A stretch of DNA of 64,000 nt from Noviherbaspirillum soli (GCF_015352955.1 NZ_JACYOX010000011.1:62001-126000), one strand, 5' to 3'; counted from the first letter of the stretch, positions 35,060-43,416 are shown. The notes: generated from the letters alone by a model not told the origin. Numbers and translations are program-made.

Positions 35060-35608
35060 TTAGCGGGAGAAAAGCCAAGCGCCGTCTGGCTGCTTGACGA
35101 CTTCGTGGTCGGCCTTGACGGTTTCGCCGCTGTCGTCAGCGAGATAGACGACTTCGAATGCCAGGGCATTTAACGCCTGCATCTTCCAGCCGTGGATGCG
35201 CGCGACGCTCAGACATGCCGCCTTGTTGTGGTACGGCGTGTAGGACATCGGCAGCAAGCCGGCAAAGTCGCGGCCAGGCGCTGTGTAGACCCGTGTACCA
35301 GCTGCTGAATTGCATGCACGCTTCTCCAGTACCGTCTTAATCGTAGGCGAAGCTTCCCGGAGCGACGCGGCGATACGCTTGTCGCCCTGCTGACCCTGGA
35401 GCGCCTGCAGGAGGCTTGCCTGTTGTTCGACACTCATCTGCGGGGCGATCGATACGGGGCGTGTCTGCAATGCGCCAGCCGGAGCGCCAGAAACGGCAGC
35501 CAGAGTATTGTTCAGACCGGTCAGTCCCTGGTTGACGTCCTGGAGCGTGGTGGCGCAACCGGCAAGGCCGAGAGCGGCGATCAGGGGAACAAGAATACGG
35601 GATAGCAT
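35060..35608 (-). CDS. Lipoprotein, hypothetical
   Basis: The 182-aa product starts MLSRILVPLIAALGLAGCATTLQ, with a clear signal peptide and lipobox LAGC. A Gln/Leu-rich helical segment (QQASLLQALQGQQGDKRIAASL) is followed by a compact C-terminal domain with two Cys (EKRACNSA, KAACLSV), likely a disulfide. The family is not recognised. It is probably attached to the outer membrane facing the periplasm. Confidence 0.75.
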   Translation of the reverse strand: MLSRILVPLIAALGLAGCATTLQDVNQGLTGLNNTLAAVSGAPAGALQTRPVSIAPQMSVEQQASLLQALQGQQGDKRIAASLREASPTIKTVLEKRACNSAAGTRVYTAPGRDFAGLLPMSYTPYHNKAACLSVARIHGWKMQALNALAFEVVYLADDSGETVKADHEVVKQPDGAWLFSR

Positions 35609-35662
35609 GGAAGTCCTTTAGGTGAGAGGGATAGCAGTGGAAGATCCTGGGTTCTGCAGGGA

Positions 35663-35899
35663 TTACTGGGCGCAAGGGCGTGGCTCGCTGACGAACTGCC
35701 AGCGGACCTGTTGAGCCTGAAGTGACGTTAGCGGAACGGTGGTATCGCCAACGCCAATGATTCCTTCGTCATACACCGTGCGCATATGCACACTATCGTC
35801 CCGGACCGCCTGGATGATGAAAACGCGTAGTCCTAAATGAGGATGCTTTTCTGCCCAAGTCTGGCCAGGACGTACCTGATGCTGTGTGCTTGTACTCAT
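35663..35899 (-). CDS. Small hypothetical protein, 78 aa
   Basis: Starts MSTSTQHQVRPGQTWAEKHPHLG and is beta-rich with LRVFIIQAVRDDSVHMRTVYD and GDTTVPLTSLQ. The RPGQTW start followed by alternating strands recalls small SH3-like or KOW-like folds, but no family is assigned. It lies 54 bp before the lipoprotein gene on the same strand. Confidence 0.55.
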   Translation of the reverse strand: MSTSTQHQVRPGQTWAEKHPHLGLRVFIIQAVRDDSVHMRTVYDEGIIGVGDTTVPLTSLQAQQVRWQFVSEPRPCAQ

Positions 35900-36069
35900 T
35901 AATGCTCCGACAAATTGAATTCAATGGGCACAAGGCAACGCCAATGCACCGTATACAACGCAACGTTATTGCGGCATAACAAGGGAGAATAATACCCATT
36001 GGATTTCTTATGAGCAAGAGAAATGTTTCCTCTCAGCCTCTTTTGTGGTCGACCTTCCCTTCGCATAAA

Positions 36070-36096
36070 TGAAAAAGGCCCCGGAGTTCGGGGCCG
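36070..36096 (-). terminator. Intrinsic terminator
   Basis: GGCCCCGAA/TTCCGGGGCC (minus strand) followed by TTTTTC. It lies about 100 bp past the secreted gene at 36198. Confidence 0.8.
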
Positions 36097-36123
36097 TGAT
36101 TCGATGTGGAGCGCATTACAAAA

Positions 36124-36189
36124 TTGGATTGTGCAATCCAACTGCTTGCTTACTTGCACATCTGCTTTTGATTGGAATGCACAATCCAA
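36124..36189. repeat. Paired palindromes, TTGGATTGTGCA type
   Basis: TTGGATTGTGCAATCCAA (36124-36141) is an 8-2-8 palindrome, and TGCACAATCCAA (36178-36189) is the exact complement of its left 12 bases. Together they form nested or alternative hairpins in the 3' region of the secreted gene at 36198. Confidence 0.6.
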
Positions 36190-36197
36190 ATTGGGCG

Positions 36198-36476
36198 TTA
36201 GTTACGTAAGCGGCTGGAGTTCAGGTTGCCATAGACGCTGTTTATATTTGCGTTCTTAAGGGCGACGCACTTTGGTTCCTCTTCCTGCCGGGCGGTACCA
36301 AGCCGCTTGCAGAATTCGCTGGTCTCGGTCTTGAACTTCGCGTCCGCCTGCAGCTGCTTCTCGAACTTGATTTCCTGCTGCACGAATTCTTCGTTGGACA
36401 TGGCAGCCAGAGCGGAGGCGCTGGCCAGCGACAGGGTGGCGCAGATCAGCGCGGCGAACGTGTGGGACATCTTCAT
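36198..36476 (-). CDS. Secreted small hypothetical protein, 92 aa
   Basis: Starts MKMSHTFAALICATLSLASASALA (Sec signal). The mature part is a charged helix (NEEFVQQEIKFEKQLQADAKF) followed by two Cys (SEFCKRLG, EPKCVALK). GAAAGAAACCCC precedes the ATG. The long upstream extension of the frame overlaps the preceding membrane gene and was rejected. Probably periplasmic; the family is unknown. Confidence 0.65.
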   Translation of the reverse strand: MKMSHTFAALICATLSLASASALAAMSNEEFVQQEIKFEKQLQADAKFKTETSEFCKRLGTARQEEEPKCVALKNANINSVYGNLNSSRLRN

Positions 36477-36495
36477 GGGGTTTCTTTCGTCGTTT

Positions 36496-36516
36496 AAAAA
36501 CTGTGCCGCAGCACAG
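36496..36516 (-). terminator. Intrinsic terminator
   Basis: CTGTGC-TGCG-GCACAG followed by TTTTT on the minus strand. It ends the helicase-led cluster 39074-36527. Confidence 0.75.
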
Positions 36517-36526
36517 GGGTTAGTAT

Positions 36527-36745
36527 TCAAGCTTGTTTGGCTCGCCTGTATGCGACCATCACGCCGGCAGCGCCTGCCACCGACACCAGTGAACTGCCCC
36601 AGACCAGCGGCATGCGCCATTGCTCCAGGCTGGCCGGCGCAAAGGGGATGAGGGTCAGGACCGTTATGCCGGCATTGAGGCCATGCAGACTCCATTTCGT
36701 CAGCGCGGTCTTTTGCGCCAGCATTGTTCTAAGCGTCGTAATCAC
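36527..36745 (-). CDS. Small two-helix membrane protein
   Basis: 72 aa from GTG 36745, chosen because AAGGA lies 8 bases upstream; it overlaps the previous gene's end by 17 bp. The two hydrophobic segments are GLNAGITVLTLIPFA and LVWGSSLVSVAGAAGVMVAY. Last gene of the cluster that starts with the helicase. Function unknown. Confidence 0.55.
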   Translation of the reverse strand: MITTLRTMLAQKTALTKWSLHGLNAGITVLTLIPFAPASLEQWRMPLVWGSSLVSVAGAAGVMVAYRRAKQA

Positions 36746-36965
36746 TTCTTTTTTCCTTGTTCGGTTCTTCTTTGCCTGGAGCGTGAGGCCGGCGCGGCAA
36801 GGTGATGTGCTGTCCGAAAAACCAGACGAACACCAGTGGCCAGCCGATGAAGGTAGCCAGCGCCAGCAGTGCCGCATAAAGCCACTGGGGGTGCCTGGCC
36901 AGCCAGATCACGCCGGCGGTGGCTACACCCATGACGACAATGTTCAGCGTTCGTAAAGGACTCAT
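36729..36965 (-). CDS. Small two-helix membrane protein, 78 aa
   Basis: Contains hydrophobic segments IVVMGVATAGVIWLA and LYAALLALATFIGWPLVFVWFFG, then a basic, Pro-rich tail (RRPHAPGKEEPNKEKR). ATG 36965 overlaps the upstream stop by ATGA. With its neighbour it forms a pair of tiny membrane proteins in the helicase cluster. Confidence 0.6.
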   Translation of the reverse strand: MSPLRTLNIVVMGVATAGVIWLARHPQWLYAALLALATFIGWPLVFVWFFGQHITLPRRPHAPGKEEPNKEKRSDYDA

Positions 36966-37306
36966 TGCACGCCGTCCCGCTGCGCCTTGGCTTTCACAGG
37001 GCGCGCGAGGGCTTCCTTCGGTTCATGGGGATGCGTCACTTTGAGCCCGCGTTCGACCAGCGTGCGGATCTCGGCCATGACGCGGCGCCCGACCAGCCGG
37101 GATGCGCCGATCCGCGCCAGTTCCTCGGTGCGCTGGCCTTCCACATCGATAGCCCAGATGCGAAGCTGCGCCCGCGCGGCCGGCACCGATCCCCGTATGA
37201 GCGTGAAGACGTGGTACAGGTCCGGGTCGACCGAGATCGATGTACGCTTCTTTCGGCCATCGACCGTCTTGGGATAGACGATCCGGACAAAATCATCCTT
37301 GGCCAT
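36962..37306 (-). CDS. Hypothetical protein, 114 aa
   Basis: Basic and soluble. The N-terminus VRIVYPKTVDGRKKRTSISVDPDLYHVFTLIRGS could be a ribbon-helix-helix-like DNA-binding start (strand KRTSISVD followed by a helix), which is inference. The C-terminal half is helical (RRVMAEIRTLVERGLKV). It overlaps the helicase gene end by 14 bp and the next gene by 4 bp, so it is tightly coupled to both. Confidence 0.65.
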   Translation of the reverse strand: MAKDDFVRIVYPKTVDGRKKRTSISVDPDLYHVFTLIRGSVPAARAQLRIWAIDVEGQRTEELARIGASRLVGRRVMAEIRTLVERGLKVTHPHEPKEALARPVKAKAQRDGVQ

Positions 37307-39074
37307 TCTGCCTCTTCTTGAAATGTGCCTGGAAAGCGCCCATGACGGCCGCGTTCTTTTCCCAGTAGTGAAGGCAAAGCCGGGTTTCGAGGATCATCTT
37401 GACGGCGCTGGCGACGATATCTTCTACCGGGACGCCCAGCTCTTTGGCGATTAACTGCTCGTCCAACCGGGAGGTGCGAACGATAAATTTCTCGATGGCG
37501 GTTTCCCGGATGAAGTGCGGGTCAGGAGCAACCGGCGCCTGAATACCTGCTTTTGCCGCATGAATGACTTCCTCTGCTTCCTTCAATGCGACTGGCGGCG
37601 CACCGGCCGGCACCGGCGTTCCAACCTGCAACGGATGCCCGGCAAGGTGCGTTTTCCACAAATCCAGGAAGCTGCGCATATTCTGGTTGATTTCCAGAGC
37701 GGTGATGGCGCGAGTCATGCCGACATAGAGCATGTTGACTTCCTGCTCCATTTCATCGCCGCTCATGTCGCGGAACTTGCCATGCTCGTCCAGCAATTCT
37801 TCGAAGTCATTCTCCATCACGACCTGATCGAATTCCAGCCCTTTTGCCCGGTGGACCGTCATCACCAGCACATCGGCCTCGTCGCGGTTTGCGCAGTTTT
37901 GTGCCCGCACATTGGCGACCAGGCCCGGCAGGTTGTGCCCGTAATCTTTCACCGCGCTCATGAGCGACATGATTTCCTTGTCGTCCACTGCGTGAGCGTA
38001 GGCTTCCAGCTCGTCCAGATCCTCAAAGGCGCGGAAGAACGGATCGGTGATCGCGCCAGGCGTCTTGTTCCAGATCTGGAAAACATCGAGCAGCTTGCCC
38101 AGCGGGTAAGTATCGATCCCCCCGACGAAATGCACCTTCTTGGTGTTGAGCAGGGCAACCGCGTTGGCAAACACCTTCGCGTTCGTGCGGCAGATAATGG
38201 CGTACTGCCGGGTACGATCCGCCCGCGCATGGGTCAGTTCTGCCACGCCGCGGCCGATGATGCTGCGCTCCTCTTTCTTGAAGCACTTGAGCAGGTGGTT
38301 CGACACAGTGGCCACGCCGCGGCCGAAGCGGAAGCTGTGCGTCAGGGAATGACGCTCAGGCTCCCCTTCGATCATTTCAAAGGCATGCATCGCATGCCGA
38401 AAACCGTAGATCGACTGGTGACGATCGCCTACCAGCACCTTCTTGCATTTCTGATTGACATAGATAGCCGCCGTACAGGGATTGGCATCCTGAAATTCGT
38501 CAAACAGGATCGCCTGATATTTCGCTGACAGGTCCGGGTTGGAGAGCTGGAACAGTTTCAGGTAACCGTCATGCGGCATGCGCAACTGGGTGTTGTCGAC
38601 ATTCTTGACCTCCTCCCACAATGCAGTGGCCTTCTCCAGCACAAGGGCGCGACTCGCAACAGGCACCTCGGGCGGCACATGGTCGACGAGGATGGTGCGA
38701 TCAGCCGAGGCGATGAAGCGGTCAATGGTGCTTACCAGGTACGTCGCGGCCAGGACCGGAATGCTGTAGAACCGCATGACGTCATTGGGACGCAGCATGC
38801 CGGTCTTATGGGCATACAGGCGGCCGGTATAGGGGAACGCAAGGGAATGGGTGGTCTTGCACTGGACGTTCGGCGGAAACTTGGCCTGCGCTTCCATCTG
38901 GATCGCCTTGTTGAAAGCGACATACAGCATTCGTTCGTAGGGCCGCGCCAGCGCGTACTGGACCAGGGTGAAAGTCTTGCTGGCGCCGGCGGAGGCTTCG
39001 ACAACCAGATACGGGGCGTTGCTCTTGACGATGCCGCGCTGTTCGGTCGTCAGGGTGATGGTGCTTTCTTCCAT
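37293..39074 (-). CDS. UvrD/Rep-like superfamily 1 helicase
   Basis: A 593-aa ATP-dependent 3'-5' DNA helicase-like protein. Motif I near residue 26 reads EASAGASKTFTL, with Ser where most family members have the Gly of GKT. Motif II is LFDEFQD (about 190), motif III VGDRHQSIYGFR, motif V TVHRAKGLEFD (about 407) and motif VI LYVGMTRA (about 450). The compact 1A/2A core with a short N-terminus resembles FBH1- or phage-type UvrD proteins more than full UvrD. The last 110 residues are not recognised. GAGGAAAAAAAAGC precedes the ATG. It leads a four-gene cluster and may act in replicon replication or recombination (inference). Confidence 0.88.
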   Translation of the reverse strand: MEESTITLTTEQRGIVKSNAPYLVVEASAGASKTFTLVQYALARPYERMLYVAFNKAIQMEAQAKFPPNVQCKTTHSLAFPYTGRLYAHKTGMLRPNDVMRFYSIPVLAATYLVSTIDRFIASADRTILVDHVPPEVPVASRALVLEKATALWEEVKNVDNTQLRMPHDGYLKLFQLSNPDLSAKYQAILFDEFQDANPCTAAIYVNQKCKKVLVGDRHQSIYGFRHAMHAFEMIEGEPERHSLTHSFRFGRGVATVSNHLLKCFKKEERSIIGRGVAELTHARADRTRQYAIICRTNAKVFANAVALLNTKKVHFVGGIDTYPLGKLLDVFQIWNKTPGAITDPFFRAFEDLDELEAYAHAVDDKEIMSLMSAVKDYGHNLPGLVANVRAQNCANRDEADVLVMTVHRAKGLEFDQVVMENDFEELLDEHGKFRDMSGDEMEQEVNMLYVGMTRAITALEINQNMRSFLDLWKTHLAGHPLQVGTPVPAGAPPVALKEAEEVIHAAKAGIQAPVAPDPHFIRETAIEKFIVRTSRLDEQLIAKELGVPVEDIVASAVKMILETRLCLHYWEKNAAVMGAFQAHFKKRQNGQG

Positions 39075-39270
39075 GCTTTTTTTTCCTCGCCCCTTATATG
39101 AGGCCTTACTTGTTCAGTCCCCCCGCACTGGCATTCGGCCGGGGATCACGGCAGCTGTGCACACGATGAACTTCCTTCAGTGCGGCACAACCATTTGTGT
39201 CTACTATACCATCTGTATTTCCTATCATCAACAATTATTAGGGCTACGTGTTATGGAGCGCTGCGCGCCT

Positions 39271-39468
39271 GCACAACAGTTTATGCCTTGGGCCAGCCTA
39301 TAAATGCGGTGCATAGAGATACACTTCCTTACAGGGCTTGATCGTCACACGAGGACGGATGCACAACGATTTATGCTTAGGCGGTAGCGCGTATACCTGT
39401 TCTGCCGACACAAGTATTTATGCCGTTGACGGGTGCCATATAGCTTCGCCGGCACAAGCATTTATGCC
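39271..39468 (+). repeat. Four 17-bp direct repeats, iteron-like
   Basis: The copies are GCACAACAGTTTATGCC (39271), GCACAACGATTTATGCT (39361), ACACAAGTATTTATGCC (39408) and GCACAAGCATTTATGCC (39452). Spacings are 90, 47 and 44 bp, close to multiples of 45. An AT-richer patch (39185-39245) lies beside them. The pattern fits binding sites for a replication initiator or partition protein. No Rep gene is recognised nearby. Confidence 0.7.
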
Positions 39469-39609
39469 GGGTGGCGAGTGTAAACCTCAGCTCGGGGAAT
39501 TGGTGTCTCCGAGGCGGGTACAGGGGAAGAAAGGCAAAGGATGCCCGTACCGGCTCATCCTCATTGTCCGGTTGAGTGAGAGAAGCTGGATAGCCCGGTC
39601 AACAGGCTG

Positions 39610-40179
39610 GTGAAAGGCAAGGCGCAGGCGGAGTCAGTACATCCCGCACGGGAACGGTTATTCATGTTCACAAGCCTCGGCCATGAGAAAGGACAAGAGC
39701 AAGGGCGAGTCCCAACCATCATGTTCAAACGGCTCGGCCAAGGGTCAAGGTGCGAAGAAGCGCCAGTTTCAGCCCTCATGTTCAAACGGCTTGGTCAAGA
39801 GGCAAGGAAAGAGCAACCGCCCATCCCGGCCATTGTGTTCACACAGCCCATCCCTGCCTTCATGTTCAAACGGCTCGCCCAGGAGGCAAAGAAAGAGCAA
39901 GCACCCATCCCGGCCCTTGTGTTCACACAGCCCATCCCTGCCACGACCTCCCGCAAACCACGCCGGTCGCATCATGGGTCCGCCCTTCAACCTACTGATG
40001 GTGGAACATGGAAGCACTTTGCAAATGGCGCCGCCGTTTACGCACTTGAACAACGATCACTCCAAACCGATGCCCTCCCCCTCCCGCTGTTGAAAAGACG
40101 CCAGTCGCGGACAGGACCGAGCCAAAGGCATACCGAACAAAGAAAGGGGGGCAAGCGGGGCCATGCTTGCGCCGGATGA
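39610..40179 (+). CDS. Possible repeat protein (uncertain)
   Basis: The 189-codon frame opens at GTG 39610 and spans repeat units of 57 and 84 bp, both multiples of 3. Units read MFKRLGQEARKEQPPIPAI and MFKRLAQEAKKEQAPIPAL, each followed by VFTQPIPA. Differences between the last two units are mostly synonymous or conservative (G/A, R/K, P/A, I/L), which hints at coding. Other frames are also open, no SD is seen and the downstream part is unlike a protein, so it may be a DNA repeat only. Confidence 0.25.
   Translation: MKGKAQAESVHPARERLFMFTSLGHEKGQEQGRVPTIMFKRLGQGSRCEEAPVSALMFKRLGQEARKEQPPIPAIVFTQPIPAFMFKRLAQEAKKEQAPIPALVFTQPIPATTSRKPRRSHHGSALQPTDGGTWKHFANGAAVYALEQRSLQTDALPLPLLKRRQSRTGPSQRHTEQRKGGKRGHACAG
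39664..39942 (+). repeat. Tandem repeats, 57-bp core and 84-bp unit
   Basis: Core units start at 39664 (diverged), 39721, 39778 and 39862, each beginning ATGTTCAAACGGCT or a variant. The last two are followed by a 27-base spacer GTGTTCACACAGCCCATCCC..., giving an 84-bp period. Confidence 0.75.
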
Positions 40180-40229
40180 AAAAGACAGCAGTCCGCGTTG
40201 ATCGGTAGGCGGGGCGGGCCAGGCCAGGA

Positions 40230-41467
40230 CCTTATGACACAGGTGTGCCTGTCAGCGCAGGTGAAACGCAGTTGAACCTGGTGAGCGATCGAGGAAGTGC
40301 CGGGGTACCCTGGACCGGGTACGGGGCCAAAGCCTTTTGACACTGGTCAGCCGGGTAGCGCAGGTGAAACGCAGTTGAACCTGGTGAACGATGGAGGAAG
40401 GGGCGCCGTTGCTCGGGGCTGGCTTGGTATCAGGTGCGGGGAGGCTTCGCGGCGAGGATTCCGGGGCAACTAGCCGGAGCAGGCAGGGTCTGGGCCGGAT
40501 GGTCGAGGCAGTCGAAGCGGTCAATGCAACCGGGCCGGTCGTTCGTGCCGTCAGAGGAAAAAGAAGAGAGAGAGAAAAGAGAGGGCCCCCGCGGATACCC
40601 GGATCGGGTCGAACTCGGGGCCAACCGGGGCAGTCAAGATCCGCCATGTGCAAAAGAAGCCTAATCCTGTCTGCGCCGCATGGACAAGTGCCGACCCGAC
40701 TGACCGAACAAAAGGAAAGCTGGTGCCGCACGACGGACAAGAGCCACGCTGGTCTTCGCTTCTATCCACTCAATCGCCTGTCCTCGCTTCAGGAACAAGC
40801 AAAGCCGACCCGGAGCCGCGCGCCGCTGCAGCGCCAGCCCAGAGCAAGGGCTTTTGACACGGGTCAGGGTGTTGAGCGGATGGTGAAACGAAGTTGAACC
40901 GGGAGCGAGGAGGAAGACGGGCGGTGGCCGGTAGCCCACGACAGGGGCCGGAACGGGGTGGCCAAGGCAGGCTCGGACGGATGGTCGACCTGGTCGGCAG
41001 TCTTCACGGCCGGGAAGTTCGCTTGCGTGCGCAAGTAGGCAAGACAACCAAGATGACCAAGATGAAAAAGGAAGCAAGCCGCGCAAAGCCCTGCAGCCTG
41101 CCTGCGCCAACCCTGGACAAGTAGCGGTCCCCGGAAAAGCCGACCAGCACTTGCGCCGCATGGACAAGTTGCCCCACTGCGCATCCAGCACAAGCAAGTT
41201 CCCGGGAGGATGAGTCGCCCATCGACACTTCCCTCTCCCCTCTCTTGATCCCCTCGGACGGCACTCACCGGCAATGCAACGGCCACTTCACCGGGCAAAG
41301 AAAGAAAGGGGGACGCCGGTCGATCGGCAGAAGGAGGCAGGCACGACTCAGCAGGAGCCAGAAAAGTCTCGGACCTTTTGACACGGGTCAGATTGACCAG
41401 GCCGGCCAGGAGGCAAGCCAGTCAGTCTCGGAAGTCAGCCGGTCATGGCCATTTTGATACGGGTCAG
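40230..41467 (+). repeat. Diverged long repeats with a TTTTGACACGGGTCAG box
   Basis: The box occurs at 40335, 40852, 41376 and 41452 (degenerate at about 40232). Spacings of 517 and 524 bp suggest a module of about 520 bp. In three copies it is followed 28-30 bp later by GGTGAAACGCAGTTGAACC or a variant (40260, 40363, 40882). Other shared blocks are GGATGGTCGA (40497, 40979) and GCGCCGCATGGACAAGT (40673, 41153). No gene with SD or family is found from 39075 to 41546. Confidence 0.75.
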
Positions 41468-41546
41468 GAGGACTGCCAGGTCTAGGAGCCAGACCCGGCC
41501 GGGAAGTTGTGAAAGGGGAAAGAGGAAGGAAAGGACTTAGTGGAAG

Positions 41547-42110
41547 TCAGTCGTCGTCTTCAGGCTCCATTTCGAGCAAGACGGGAGAGGAAAGCTCCGG
41601 CTCAGAGTCGGGACTATCTGTTCGGTTCTCCAAGGCTTCGAGCAGGCCGTCGAGATCCGCGTTCATTAATTCAAGTGACTCTTGATTCGACGTACTTAGC
41701 GCTTCAGCCTTCTTGAAGTTTTGAATCGTTTCCAGCGCCCGGGCACGCAGCACAAAAAGTCGCTTCGTCATTCGCATGAGATCTTTGACAACGGGAGAGT
41801 CTGCCCGCCACTCGTGAGATGTTTTCACAACAAGAACGAGTGATTCCAAACCTACGCGCTCTGCTCGCCATAGACCAGGGCGGACATATAGCCATTTCGC
41901 TACGGTGGGGACCATCTTCCCACGGCTTTTCCACCAATGAATTCGTAACTTGCCGCTCTTCCGAGGCTGCAATTTGCTCAGCGCTGAATCGATTTTTGAG
42001 AGCTGAATATCGACTTGAATCACCAGTTCAGCCAGGGTGCTGGCCACGTCACGGCTTTGGGAGACGAGGGCCATGATTTCATCAAGGTTAGGGGGGGTGT
42101 GCAACGCCAT
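41547..42110 (-). CDS. Hypothetical protein, 187 aa, divergent from the ParM operon
   Basis: Soluble and mostly helical: DEIMALVSQSRDVASTLAEL, VVKDLMRMTKRLFVLRARALETI, ELMNADLDGLLEALENR. It ends in a strongly acidic tail (EMEPEDDD). There is no clear SD before ATG 42110, but a 20-bp direct repeat brackets the start (42087 and 42124), which may be an autoregulatory site. The family is not recognised; its position between the repeat region and parM suggests a maintenance role (inference). Confidence 0.65.
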   Translation of the reverse strand: MALHTPPNLDEIMALVSQSRDVASTLAELVIQVDIQLSKIDSALSKLQPRKSGKLRIHWWKSRGKMVPTVAKWLYVRPGLWRAERVGLESLVLVVKTSHEWRADSPVVKDLMRMTKRLFVLRARALETIQNFKKAEALSTSNQESLELMNADLDGLLEALENRTDSPDSEPELSSPVLLEMEPEDDD

Positions 42111-42143
42111 AGTTTAAGTAAGGGTTAGGGGGTGTGTGCAACG
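42087..42143. promoter_or_regulatory. Duplicated 20-bp element at the divergent start region
   Basis: GTTAGGGGGGGTGTGCAACG (42087-42106) and GTTAGGGGGTGTGTGCAACG (42124-42143) differ at one position and are 37 bp apart. One copy lies within the first codons of the minus-strand gene and one in its leader. The AT-rich 42111-42384 interval beyond should hold the parM promoter and perhaps the centromere; no further iterons are obvious. Confidence 0.55.
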
Positions 42144-42384
42144 ATCAGAAATCCAACGAGTTTGGTTATAAGTTTTCTCAGGATTGTCAGTCCACGTATT
42201 GTAATATAAAATTAAGTATGTATCTTGTAGACAAACAACATGTATTTGTACCAAATAGCAATTAGCAAGTCGTATGTCCACAAGGTCAAAGCCCATCCGA
42301 TGTGCAGATCAACCGCATGAACCGGCACTTGATCTTGCCGAATTAGTGAGTCCTTCTCGTATAACTTATCCATAGGAATTTCTA

Positions 42385-43416
42385 ATGTACGAACAAACCC
42401 TCATCGGCCTTGATATCGGCCGAAGCGCCGTAAAGGTTGTTGCGTCAGCCCACCACAACCAGTACCAGGTGACTTATCCTGCGCTGGTTTGCCAGGGCAT
42501 TGAACTGACCGACGAGAACTCCATCCGCGCGGCTGAACCTGAAACGGTGATCGTCGAAGGTCGCAAGTACTTCACCGGCGACACCGCACGTCTGCAAGGC
42601 GGCGTGACTGCATCCATTGGTCTCTCGAATGACTGGACCGAAACACTGGAATACCAGGCGTTGGTGTTGTCTGCCCTGAAGCGGCTGAAGCGTATAGGTG
42701 TGCCGGGACTGGAAACTGCTTACGTGGTGGTCGGGACCCCCGCCGCCCTATATAGCAAGCAGCGTGATCGACTGGAGGAAATTACCCGAAAGGCGATGCC
42801 GAACGCTGACGTGAAAGCGTTATCCCAGCCGATGGGTGCGTTTCTGTCCTTCCTCCTGAGCGCCAATGGCCTTCCCGTTTCTGAAAATTTTGCTGACGAG
42901 ATTGGTCGTAAGAAGTCGTGGGCGGTGATCGAAGTGGGGCATTTCACGACCGACTTCCTTTTGATGAAGGAAGGGGTACATATCGACCGCAAGTCCGACT
43001 CTTGCGAAGGTGTGTTTATGGCGGCAGAACAGCTCGCTCGCATCCTGGCGGCAAAAAGCATTGATGCTTCACCTGTAGCGTGTGAAGAAGCATTGCGTAC
43101 CAAGAAAATCCGCCATTTCGGCGTCAAGGATGTCGCTTCGGAAGTCGCAGAAGCCGCAAACTTTATCGTGGCGAAGATCATGGCAAAAACAAACGCACTA
43201 CTTGCCGCGGAAGCTGCCACTGTGGACGGAATACTTTTGGCCGGCGGGGGAGCACCGATTATCTATGACAGTCTGGTAGCGCAATGGCCCCATATTGTCC
43301 TGCTGCCCGAACCGCGGATGGCTGTTGCCGAAGGTTTTTGCCGGTTCGGAAAAGGCCAGCTTCTCAAACGCGCTGCATCCATAACAGCCAAACAAAAGGT
43401 GGTAGTCAATGGCTAG
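42385..43416 (+). CDS. parM: ParM/StbA-like actin-family partition ATPase
   Basis: A 343-aa actin-fold protein that would form filaments to push replicon copies apart. Phosphate-1 loop GLDIGRSAVKVVAS (about 8-21), phosphate-2 VIEVGHFTTDFLLM (about 172-185) and adenosine motif ILLAGGGAPIIYDSL (about 285-299) are in the expected order and spacing. The stop lies inside the next gene (8-bp overlap), which encodes the first of two ParR-like proteins, as in parMRC operons. It belongs to the broad ParM/StbA family; closeness to R1 ParM or other bacterial actins cannot be judged here. Confidence 0.9.
   Translation: MYEQTLIGLDIGRSAVKVVASAHHNQYQVTYPALVCQGIELTDENSIRAAEPETVIVEGRKYFTGDTARLQGGVTASIGLSNDWTETLEYQALVLSALKRLKRIGVPGLETAYVVVGTPAALYSKQRDRLEEITRKAMPNADVKALSQPMGAFLSFLLSANGLPVSENFADEIGRKKSWAVIEVGHFTTDFLLMKEGVHIDRKSDSCEGVFMAAEQLARILAAKSIDASPVACEEALRTKKIRHFGVKDVASEVAEAANFIVAKIMAKTNALLAAEAATVDGILLAGGGAPIIYDSLVAQWPHIVLLPEPRMAVAEGFCRFGKGQLLKRAASITAKQKVVVNG

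Noticed and set aside
39664-39942. CRISPR array
   Set aside because: The 57/84-bp units are contiguous repeats without unique spacers, and no cas gene is present.
40230-41298. Several open frames on both strands across the long repeat region
   Set aside because: They overlap in many frames, have no SD, and their apparent similarity (such as HQVQLRFTC) comes from the repeated DNA itself.
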